From Wenzhouxiangella sp. (GTDB lineage: Bacteria > Pseudomonadota > Gammaproteobacteria > Xanthomonadales > Wenzhouxiangellaceae), in contig SKIE01000362.1 in the NCBI GenBank assembly GCA_007116585.1, forward strand, positions 1 to 6,080: a stretch of DNA of 6,080 nt. The letters run 5' to 3'. Below, piece by piece: positions 1 through 6,080 of this stretch (position 1 is the first letter of the stretch; each line of letters starts with the position of its first letter). Below the pieces are notes generated by a model. That model made no database searches and was not told the DNA's origin. It was given only the letters and a program-made list of their open reading frames with translations. The position numbers and the translations under genes were made by a program.

Positions 1-1457
1 CCGGCCGATGGGAAGACTTCGGGCCACTGCTGCTGAAGATGGCCGACCGCGCCGGCCGGGAGTTTGCCTTCGGCCCCACCCACGAGGAAGTCATCACCGA
101 ATTCGCCCGCGCCGAGTTGCGCTCCTACAAGCAGCTGCCGACCTGCTTCTACCAGATCCAGACCAAGTTCCGCGACGAAATCCGCCCCCGCTTCGGCGTG
201 ATGCGCGCGCGCGAGTTTCTGATGAAAGACGGCTACTCGTTCCATATGGACGAGGACTGTCTGGACCGCTTCTACCAGGTCATGTTCGACACCTACACGC
301 GCATATTTCAGCGCCTGGGGCTGCGCTTCAAGGCGGTGGAAGCCGACAGCGGCGCGATCGGCGGCGCAGTCAGCCATGAGTTTCACGTGCTGGCCGACAG
401 CGGCGAGGACCAGATCGCGCACGTACCCGAGGGCGAGTATGCCGCCAACGTGGAGCGCGCCGAGGCGGTGGCGGTCGGCGAGCGCGCTGAGCCGTCCGAA
501 AAACTGAGCCTGGTCGACACGCCCAACGCCCGCACCATCGCCGATCTGGTCGAGCAGTTCGAGGTGCCAATCGAGAAAACCGTCAAGACCCTGGTCGTGC
601 AGGCCAGCCGCTCATCCGGCCAGGAACTCATCGCCCTGCTCGTTCGCGGTGACCATGAACTCAACGCGGTCAAAGCTGAAAAACATCCAGACGTGGCCAG
701 CCCGCTGCGCATGGCGACCGAGGAGGAAATCCGCGAAGCCATCGGCGCCGGCCCGGGCAGCCTGGGGCCCTTCCGTCTGCCCATTCCTGCCATCGTCGAC
801 CGCCAGGTTGAGTTGATGAGCGATTTCGCCGCCGGCGCCAATGTGGACGGTCAACATTACTTCGGCCTGAACTGGGTGCGCGACCTCGCCGTCCCGAAAG
901 TGGCCGACCTGCGCAGCGTGGTCGCCGGCGATCCGGCGCCCGACGGGTCGGGCGAGCTGGCATTGCTCCGGGGCATCGAGGTCGGCCACATCTTCCAACT
1001 CGGGCGCAAGTACTCCGAGTCCATGAACGCCGTGGTCATGGATGAAAACGGCCGCGCCGTCCATCCGACCATGGGCTGCTACGGCATTGGTGTGTCGCGC
1101 ATCGTCGCTGCGGCCATCGAGCAGAATCACGATGAGGCCGGCATCATCTGGCCCGAGCCGATGGCACCGTTCGACGTCGCCATCCTGCCGCTCAACGGGC
1201 ACAAATCGCATCGGGTGAGAGAACTGGCAGACAAGCTCTACGACCAGCTTCGTGGCGCCGGGCTGGAAGTCTTGCTGGACGACCGCAACCAGCGGCCCGG
1301 CGTGATGTTTGCCGACGCCGAACTGATCGGCATTCCCCACCAGCTCGTCATCGGCGACCGCGGCCTCGACAAGGGCATCGTCGAGTACCGCAGGCGCGGC
1401 GGGGAGAATCAGGAAATCGTGATTGAAGAAGCGGTCGAGTTCTTGAAGCAGGCTTGA
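1..1457 (+). CDS. proS: Prolyl-tRNA synthetase (bacterial long form), 5'-truncated by the window edge
   Basis: Class II aminoacyl-tRNA synthetase that charges tRNA-Pro with proline in the cytoplasm. The reading frame is open from base 3 to the TGA at 1455-1457, giving 484 visible residues. By alignment from memory with the 572-residue E. coli enzyme, about 83 N-terminal residues lie upstream, so the ATG at base 39 is an internal methionine. Counting from base 3, visible parts are the GPTHEE signature (about residue 24), motif 2 ([13 protein letters not shown], about 56-68), the inserted editing domain (about 140-320) and motif 3 (GCYGIGVSR, 358-366). The anticodon-binding domain follows, with LLDDR and [13 protein letters not shown]. 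In the editing domain, the lysine of TVKTL and the histidine of QHYFG appear to match E. coli K279 and H369, and GPGSLGP is intact, so clearance of Ala-tRNA-Pro is probably retained. No frameshift or missing key residue is seen. It converges on the channel gene downstream. Confidence 0.97.
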   Translation, partial: GRWEDFGPLLLKMADRAGREFAFGPTHEEVITEFARAELRSYKQLPTCFYQIQTKFRDEIRPRFGVMRAREFLMKDGYSFHMDEDCLDRFYQVMFDTYTRIFQRLGLRFKAVEADSGAIGGAVSHEFHVLADSGEDQIAHVPEGEYAANVERAEAVAVGERAEPSEKLSLVDTPNARTIADLVEQFEVPIEKTVKTLVVQASRSSGQELIALLVRGDHELNAVKAEKHPDVASPLRMATEEEIREAIGAGPGSLGPFRLPIPAIVDRQVELMSDFAAGANVDGQHYFGLNWVRDLAVPKVADLRSVVAGDPAPDGSGELALLRGIEVGHIFQLGRKYSESMNAVVMDENGRAVHPTMGCYGIGVSRIVAAAIEQNHDEAGIIWPEPMAPFDVAILPLNGHKSHRVRELADKLYDQLRGAGLEVLLDDRNQRPGVMFADAELIGIPHQLVIGDRGLDKGIVEYRRRGGENQEIVIEEAVEFLKQA

Positions 1458-1502
1458 CGGATTCCGGGTTTCACACCTCAGGATATCGTCATACCGGAAT
1501 CT
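1458..1502. terminator. Candidate bidirectional terminator or repeat remnant between convergent genes
   Basis: The whole gap between proS and the channel gene is 45 bp. GATTCCGG at 1460-1467 is the exact inverse of CCGGAATC at 1494-1501, with a 26-base loop containing GATATC. The arms lie just outside both stop codons, which suits a shared transcript end. No T-run follows on either strand and the loop is long, so this is not a standard Rho-independent terminator. It could mark a Rho-dependent end, an RNA-stabilising 3' hairpin, or a decayed short intergenic repeat. Confidence 0.35.
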
Positions 1503-2618
1503 TTAGCCATCGGCGTCTGCCCCCGTTCGCATCCACACATCCCGCTGCGGAAACGGAATCTCGATGCCGGCTTCGTTGAGCGCCTTGTAGATCTTAATGT
1601 AGAGCTCATGAGTCACGATGCCGCGTTCGACCGGATGATTGACCCAGCACAGCAACTCAAAGTCCAGACTCGAATCACCGAAACCGCGCATGCGAACGCG
1701 CGGCGTGGGGTCAGCGCAGACGGTGTCGTGGTCAGCCGCAATCTGCTCAAGCAGCTCAACCACCTGGTCGACATCCGAGCCGTAAGCCACCCCAACCTTG
1801 ATGCGGATGCGGAACTTGACCCAGCGCCCGCCCGACTCGTTGTAAATCTTCGAGTTGGCCATTTCCGAGTTCGGCACGGTGATTTCGACATCATCCCGGG
1901 TCAGCAGCCGGGTTGAGCGAATACCGACCTTGGTCACCTCGCCGCGCTCGCCACCATCGAGCACGATGTAGTCGCCGAGTTTGTAGGGCGCGTCGGCAAT
2001 GATGAAAAACCCCGCGAACAGGTTGGCCAGAGTGTCGCGGGCAGCGAAGCCAACGGCAATGCCGACGACCCCGGCCGAGGCCAGCCAGGCGGTCGGGTTG
2101 ATGTCCCAGACCATCAGCAGCGCGTAGGCTGCCGCGGCAATGATCAGGATGGTCAGGGCCAGGTCAAACAGCGGGATGGTGCGTTCTTCAACGATCTCGA
2201 AGCGATCGCGAACGCGGCCCAGAATTTCCAGGCCCAGATGGCTGGCGCGCATGGCCGATTTGATCAGACGCAGAATCAGCAGGCTGAGCAGAATGTTGAT
2301 CAGAACACGCTCAACCCCCTCGCTGAAGCCCACCACCTGGATCGCCAGCACGACCGAGATGTAGGCCAGGATCAGCGCCGCGACATTGGCGACGATGCGC
2401 AGCAGCCGGGTATCCAGCCCGGTATCGACGCCAGACGTCAGCTTCCCGCCCCAGCGCAGCACCAGCAGGCGGCCGATGATGGCAATGCCCAGCCCGACGA
2501 CCAGGACGATCAGCGCCAGCAGCGGCGGATAGGTGGCAAAAAAGTCCCAGGGACCGACCAGCGCTTCAGGCAACCAGTACGGCGCTACCGTGGCTGAATC
2601 ACCGGATGTGTCGCTCAT
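1503..2618 (-). CDS. MscS-family small-conductance mechanosensitive ion channel
   Basis: A 371-residue inner-membrane channel that would open under membrane tension and release solutes on hypo-osmotic shock. Hydrophobic segments lie at about 31-54, 75-97, 103-120, 148-170 and 176-207. That makes five membrane segments, against three in classical E. coli MscS, and is closer to the YnaI type. The last is the pore-lining helix, rich in Gly and Ala (SAGVVGIAVGFAARD, 181-195), followed by NLFAGFFIIADAPYKLGDYI. The cytoplasmic beta domain shows the family pattern (GEVTKVGIRSTRL, then ITVPNSEMANSKIYNES, about 245-261), and an alpha/beta vestibule domain ends in GIEIPFPQRDV (351-361). The start ATG shares its A with the TGA stop of trhO, so translation is probably coupled, and the upstream ribosome site is weak. 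It ends in TAA. I assign the family but not a specific paralogue name. Confidence 0.93.
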   Translation of the reverse strand: MSDTSGDSATVAPYWLPEALVGPWDFFATYPPLLALIVLVVGLGIAIIGRLLVLRWGGKLTSGVDTGLDTRLLRIVANVAALILAYISVVLAIQVVGFSEGVERVLINILLSLLILRLIKSAMRASHLGLEILGRVRDRFEIVEERTIPLFDLALTILIIAAAAYALLMVWDINPTAWLASAGVVGIAVGFAARDTLANLFAGFFIIADAPYKLGDYIVLDGGERGEVTKVGIRSTRLLTRDDVEITVPNSEMANSKIYNESGGRWVKFRIRIKVGVAYGSDVDQVVELLEQIAADHDTVCADPTPRVRMRGFGDSSLDFELLCWVNHPVERGIVTHELYIKIYKALNEAGIEIPFPQRDVWMRTGADADG

Positions 2619-3574
2619 CAGCCGGCGAACTCTTCGGGCTGATCCTGATGTCGAATCGGCTCATCCTGCGGCCCCAGGTGCGACTGGCCACGCGAGCGGG
2701 CGAGGGCAATCTGGCGCACGCGCTCCCTGACGCCAGCCAGCCGCTCAGCGCTGAAGTGATCGCCGCACAGACGACAGACACCATCGTCATTGACCGGCGG
2801 CATGCCGTCGGCAGGCAAATGGTCGTGCGGACGGCGACAACCGGCGCACACCGCGCGTCCGCTCGGTCGCAAATCTGCATCGACACTGACCCGGTCATCA
2901 AATACGAAACATTCTCCAACCCAGAGCGAATCACAGCCCTGGCGCTCATGCATGTAGGCCAGGATGCCGCCGTGTAGGTGATAGACCTGATCAAATCCCT
3001 TTGCCAGCAGCCAGGCGCTGGCCTTCTCGCAGCGCACACCACCGGTGCAGAACATTGCGACCGGGCGGGCCGGGTCGAGATGGCGTAGCGCCCACGGGCC
3101 AAAGTCGGTGAACCGGTCAATGCCCGGATTTTCCGCGCCGCTGAAAGTACCGATCGCGACTTCATAGTCGTTGCGGGTATCGACCAGCTGGACATCGGAC
3201 TCGGCCAGCAGCTGATGCCACCGGGCCGGGCTCAGGCGCTCGCCAGTGCGCACTAGCCCCGGATCAAGCTCAGGATCGAACGTGATGATCTCGGGCCGGA
3301 TGCGTACCTTGAGGCGCAGGAAGGGTACGGCAGCGACAGGCTGACGATGGCTGATCAATTGATCCAGGCCGTGTTCGCAGGCCAGCGCATCCAGCCAGGC
3401 ATCAAGATCCTGAGCGCGCCCACCCAGCGAGAAATTGATGCCTTCCGGCGCCAGCAGGACTGTGCCCTTGAGCGCGTGGCGATGAGCCCGCCCCAGCAGG
3501 CGTTCGCGCAGCAGCGGCAGGCCATCCAGCGGGGCGAATTGATAAGCGCTGATCAGTTCCGTCATATTCGGCAT
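2618..3574 (-). CDS. trhO: tRNA U34 hydroxylase TrhO (YceA/UPF0176 rhodanese family)
   Basis: Family members hydroxylate uridine 34 of certain tRNAs to 5-hydroxyuridine, the first step towards cmo5U and mcmo5U wobble modifications, independently of oxygen. With the ATG at 3574-3572 the protein has 318 residues. It shows an N-terminal alpha/beta domain (1 to about 95, with LLAPEGINFSL) and a rhodanese domain (about 120-215) with the catalytic loop FCTGGVRCEKASAW, whose likely active cysteine is residue 176. A C-terminal segment with CAGC (243-246) and CRLC (267-270) looks like a metal-binding knuckle, simpler than the cysteine cluster of E. coli YceA. The frame stays open upstream to an ATG at 3712, but that 46-residue extension is unlike the family and runs through the promoter region, so I reject it. 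A second ATG at 3565 is three codons in and cannot be excluded. The gene is divergent from rpsB and overlaps the downstream channel gene by one base. Confidence 0.92.
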   Translation of the reverse strand: MPNMTELISAYQFAPLDGLPLLRERLLGRAHRHALKGTVLLAPEGINFSLGGRAQDLDAWLDALACEHGLDQLISHRQPVAAVPFLRLKVRIRPEIITFDPELDPGLVRTGERLSPARWHQLLAESDVQLVDTRNDYEVAIGTFSGAENPGIDRFTDFGPWALRHLDPARPVAMFCTGGVRCEKASAWLLAKGFDQVYHLHGGILAYMHERQGCDSLWVGECFVFDDRVSVDADLRPSGRAVCAGCRRPHDHLPADGMPPVNDDGVCRLCGDHFSAERLAGVRERVRQIALARSRGQSHLGPQDEPIRHQDQPEEFAG

Positions 3575-3621
3575 TGTAAGCCCGGGGCTACGTAAAACGC
3601 CAACCGGCGGGCAATCAGGCC

Positions 3622-3651
3622 TTGCGAAAGAACGTCCGTGCCGGCTATACT
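3622..3651 (+). promoter_or_regulatory. Sigma70-type promoter for rpsB-tsf
   Basis: The -35 candidate TTGCGA (3622-3627) and -10 TATACT (3646-3651) are separated by 18 bp. The -10 matches consensus at five of six positions and the -35 at four of six. Transcription would begin near 3658 and leave a leader of about 230 nt before rpsB. No TG extended -10 is present. This is the best promoter I see in the divergent region, and its strength fits a ribosomal protein gene. Confidence 0.6.
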
Positions 3652-3672
3652 TGATGGGATTTGTCGGGCCAA
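3644..3672 (-). promoter_or_regulatory. Weaker candidate promoter for trhO and the channel gene
   Basis: On the minus strand TTGGCC (complement of 3667-3672) is followed after 17 bp by TATAGC (complement of 3644-3649). Each box matches consensus at four of six positions. Transcription would start near 3637, about 63 nt before the trhO start. The -10 uses the same TATA core as the rpsB promoter on the other strand, so the two could not be occupied by polymerase at once. The TATA core is self-complementary, so the minus-strand -10 could be a by-product of the plus-strand one. Confidence 0.35.
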
Positions 3673-3729
3673 TGAGGGCTCGGCGATCAAAAAAACACAC
3701 GCTGATCGACACATGCTGCGGGGTTGCCC

Positions 3730-3770
3730 GCGCCGGTCAAGCCTGGAGCCCCAGTGCTTGAGCCCGGCGC
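3730..3770 (+). other. Strong 17-bp hairpin in the rpsB leader
   Basis: GCGCCGG (3730-3736) pairs with CCGGCGC (3764-3770), TCAAGC (3737-3742) with GCTTGA (3756-3761), and CTGG (3743-3746) with CCAG (3751-3754). The loop is AGCC. Two bulges on the 3' side, T3755 and GC 3762-3763, break the helix in the way often seen in protein-binding RNA stems. The hairpin sits in the middle of the leader, over 120 nt before the start codon, so it does not itself block the ribosome site. Confidence 0.6.
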
Positions 3771-3875
3771 CACGGTTCGCAGCCATGGGATCGGCGGAGG
3801 CTTAAACCCCGGACAATTTGTGCTCAGACGTCGCGGCCAAGCCAGAGCCGCCGATTGCGCTTTGTCCAAACAATG

Positions 3876-3883
3876 AAGGAAGG
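3876..3883 (+). promoter_or_regulatory. Ribosome binding site of rpsB
   Basis: A purine-rich AAGGAAGG-type Shine-Dalgarno stretch ends about eight bases before the ATG at 3892. It fixes the start and gives the conserved N-terminus [19 protein letters not shown]. It lies just after the TTGTCC arm (3862-3867), so leader folding could affect access to it. Confidence 0.75.
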
Positions 3884-3891
3884 GTACGGCA

Positions 3892-4920
<1,029 letters not shown>

Positions 4921-4932
<12 letters not shown>

Positions 4933-4945
4933 TGCCGGCCTTGCC
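4921..4945 (+). other. Hairpin over the rpsB stop codon in the rpsB-tsf gap
   Basis: GGCGAGGCC (4921-4929) pairs with GGCCTTGCC (4937-4945) in a 9-bp stem with one G-U pair and a 7-nt loop that begins with the rpsB TGA. No T-run follows, so it is not a standard terminator. Ribosomes terminating on rpsB would melt it. It could tune the tsf to rpsB ratio, act as a partial attenuator, or protect or direct processing of the mRNA. Confidence 0.5.
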
Positions 4946-4974
4946 CATCGACAGCGCACTATTCTGGAATTTGT

Positions 4975-4979
4975 GAGGA
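4975..4979 (+). promoter_or_regulatory. Ribosome binding site of tsf
   Basis: GAGGA ends ten bases before the ATG at 4990, within a stretch reading GTGAGGACAAG. It supports independent initiation of tsf after the 57-bp gap that follows rpsB. Confidence 0.7.
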
Positions 4980-4989
4980 CAAGAAAACC

Positions 4990-5859
4990 ATGAGCATTAC
5001 TGCAGCACAGGTCAAGGAGCTCCGCGAGCGCACCGGCGCGGGCATGATGGAGTGCAAGAAGGCGCTGGTCGAAACCAGCGGCGACATGGACGCAGCCATT
5101 GAGAACCTGCGCAAGGCCGGCCTGGCCAAGGCGGACAAGAAATCCGGTCGAGTCGCCGCCGAGGGCGCGGTGATCCAGGCCGGCGACGAGCAGCACTCGG
5201 TGCTGGTTGAGATCAACTGCGAAACGGACTTCGTGGCCAAGGACTCCAATTTCCGCGGGTTCGCCGAGGAAGTCGCCGAACTGGCGCTGGGCGTGGGTTC
5301 CATCGAAGAACTGAGCGCAACAACGTTGGCCAGCGGTCAGAGCGTGGAAGAGTCGCGCCAGCAGCTGGTGGCCAAGCTGGGTGAAAACATCCAGCTGCGC
5401 CGCCTGGCTCATCTCAAGGCAGACGATGGGGTGGTTGCCAGCTACATACATGGCGGTCGCATTGGCGTGCTGGTTGCGATCACCGGTCAGGACGTGGAAC
5501 TGGCGCGGGATATCGCCATGCACGTGGCGGCACTGAACCCGGCTTACCGGGATGTTGCCGATGTCCCGCCGGAGGCCGTGGCCAAGGAGAAGGAAATCCT
5601 TTCAGCCCAGGCTGCCGAAAGCGGCAAGCCACCGGAAATTGTCGAAAAAATGGTCTCCGGCCGACTGAACAAGCATCTGGCCGAGATCACGCTCACCGGT
5701 CAGCCGTTCGTCAAGGACGGGGATGTGACCGTCGGCAAACTGCTCAAGGGCAAAGGCGTCGAGGTGCTGGAGTTCGTCCGCCTGGAAGTCGGCGAAGGGA
5801 TCGAGAAGGAAGAGAGCGACTTTGCGGCCGAAGTCATGCAGCAGGCTCGCGGCGGCTGA
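4990..5859 (+). CDS. tsf: Elongation factor Ts
   Basis: Guanine nucleotide exchange factor that releases GDP from EF-Tu during elongation. The 289 residues compare with 283 in E. coli. The N-terminal UBA-like module carries the family signature [16 protein letters not shown] (11-26). The core has CETDFVAKD (77-85), where D80 and F81 match the residues known to disturb the Mg2+ site of EF-Tu. The second core subdomain includes [11 protein letters not shown] (152-162) and AMHVAALNP (176-184), a coiled-coil region lies at about 190-235, and the C-terminal module ends in [17 protein letters not shown]. All family landmarks are present and nothing appears truncated. It follows rpsB on the same strand, the usual partner, and pyrH begins 13 bp after its stop. 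Confidence 0.98.
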   Translation: MSITAAQVKELRERTGAGMMECKKALVETSGDMDAAIENLRKAGLAKADKKSGRVAAEGAVIQAGDEQHSVLVEINCETDFVAKDSNFRGFAEEVAELALGVGSIEELSATTLASGQSVEESRQQLVAKLGENIQLRRLAHLKADDGVVASYIHGGRIGVLVAITGQDVELARDIAMHVAALNPAYRDVADVPPEAVAKEKEILSAQAAESGKPPEIVEKMVSGRLNKHLAEITLTGQPFVKDGDVTVGKLLKGKGVEVLEFVRLEVGEGIEKEESDFAAEVMQQARGG

Positions 5860-5871
5860 CGTCAGACCGCC
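5851..5871 (+). other. Hairpin over the tsf stop, abutting the pyrH start
   Basis: GGCGG (5851-5855) pairs with CCGCC (5867-5871) and CTG (5856-5858) with CAG (5863-5865), with A5866 bulged and ACGT as the loop. The stem includes the tsf TGA and ends two bases before the pyrH ATG, in the place where a Shine-Dalgarno sequence would normally lie. It suggests that pyrH translation depends on ribosomes arriving from tsf. Confidence 0.45.
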
Positions 5872-5872
5872 C

Positions 5873-6080
5873 ATGAGCAAGCCCGGCCCCATCCAACGCA
5901 TTCTGCTCAAGCTCAGCGGGGAGGCCCTGCTGGGCGAGCTTGATTACGGCATCGACCCCAAGATAAGCTCGCGCATTGCGGCCGAAGTGGCCGCAGTGAT
6001 TGGCGCGGGCGTCCAAATCGGTGTCGTGGTGGGCGGCGGCAATATCTTCCGCGGCAAGGGGCTGGCCGCCTCCGGCATCG
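5873..6080 (+). CDS. pyrH: UMP kinase (uridylate kinase), N-terminal part, cut by the window end
   Basis: Bacterial UMP kinase phosphorylates UMP to UDP with ATP in pyrimidine nucleotide synthesis, works as a hexamer, and belongs to the amino-acid kinase fold rather than the eukaryotic UMP/CMP kinase fold. The first 69 codons are visible. They show the phosphate-binding [13 protein letters not shown] near residues 9-21 and [15 protein letters not shown] near residues 48-62, both characteristic of PyrH. The ATG at 5873 gives a start that fits the family, and no other start codon lies nearby in frame. The 13 bases after the tsf stop contain no clear Shine-Dalgarno sequence. The order tsf then pyrH is common in bacteria; frr would be expected next but lies outside the window. 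Confidence 0.96.
   Translation, partial: MSKPGPIQRILLKLSGEALLGELDYGIDPKISSRIAAEVAAVIGAGVQIGVVVGGGNIFRGKGLAASGI

Larger units (their letters stand above)
3658..3891 (+). promoter_or_regulatory. Long structured 5' leader of rpsB, candidate S2 autoregulatory RNA
   Basis: About 230 nt between the predicted start site and the rpsB ATG hold no credible gene but several inverted repeats. CGATCA/TGATCG (3684-3689 with 3703-3708) closes an A-rich 13-nt loop. A 17-bp hairpin spans 3730-3770. CGGGGTT/AACCCCG (3719-3725 with 3805-3811) would enclose that hairpin. GGACAA/TTGTCC (3811-3816 with 3862-3867) and GCGGC/GCCGC (3833-3837 with 3847-3851) lie nearer the gene; the first of these shares G3811 with the enclosing pair. 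In E. coli, S2 represses translation of rpsB-tsf through the rpsB leader, so the same role here is a reasonable inference. No T-run follows the strong hairpin, which argues against transcription attenuation. Confidence 0.55.

Noticed and set aside
612..1340. A 242-residue minus-strand open frame inside proS
   Set aside because: It is antisense to a conserved synthetase with no recognisable motif; long antisense frames are expected at this GC content.
3579..3589. Palindrome AGCCC-G-GGGCT just upstream of trhO as an operator or hairpin
   Set aside because: The arms are only five bases with a one-base centre, common by chance in GC-rich DNA, and too tight to fold as RNA.
3575..3712. N-terminal extension of trhO starting at the ATG at 3712
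   Set aside because: The added 46 residues do not resemble the family and cover the divergent promoter region; the start at 3574 fits the known N-terminus.
3730..3770. The leader hairpin as a Rho-independent terminator
   Set aside because: The stem is strong but no run of T follows it; the next bases are CACGGTTCGC.
3713..3805. A 30-codon upstream open frame in the rpsB leader
   Set aside because: No Shine-Dalgarno precedes it and it runs through the strong hairpin, so chance is the simplest explanation.

Overview
The window is a GC-rich bacterial chromosome segment that I read as gammaproteobacterial. The reasons are the close match of ProRS, S2 and EF-Ts to the Escherichia coli proteins recalled from memory, and the classic order rpsB-tsf-pyrH. 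I cannot name the genus. I see no mobile element, CRISPR array, tRNA, rRNA or defence-type cassette, and no convincing sign of an undescribed system. This is mostly core housekeeping sequence, and the interest lies in details of regulation and in one protein tail.

Layout. Bases 1-1457 (+) hold the 3' part of proS, a long-form bacterial prolyl-tRNA synthetase with its editing domain. Bases 1503-2618 (-) hold an MscS-family mechanosensitive channel, convergent with proS across a 45-bp gap that carries an 8-bp inverted repeat. Bases 2618-3574 (-) hold trhO, a rhodanese-family tRNA U34 hydroxylase whose stop overlaps the channel's start (TGATG), so the two form a bicistronic unit. Bases 3575-3891 are a 317-bp divergent regulatory region. 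It holds a good sigma70-type promoter towards rpsB, a weaker candidate promoter towards trhO that shares its -10 core, and a long, structure-rich rpsB leader. Bases 3892-4932 hold rpsB (ribosomal protein S2), 4990-5859 tsf (EF-Ts), and 5873 to the window end the first 69 codons of pyrH (UMP kinase).

How it fits together. Most of the window serves translation: charging tRNA-Pro, modifying the tRNA wobble base, building the 30S subunit, recycling EF-Tu, and supplying pyrimidine nucleotides through pyrH. The rpsB-tsf pair is probably transcribed from the one promoter before the leader. Both intercistronic gaps of this operon carry hairpins that overlap the upstream stop codon: one at rpsB/tsf, and one at tsf/pyrH, where no Shine-Dalgarno sequence is visible. 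The most unusual feature is S2 itself, which is about 100 residues longer than E. coli S2 because of a low-complexity, charge-patterned C-terminal tail with two lysine-rich blocks around an acidic Ala/Pro/Glu stretch.
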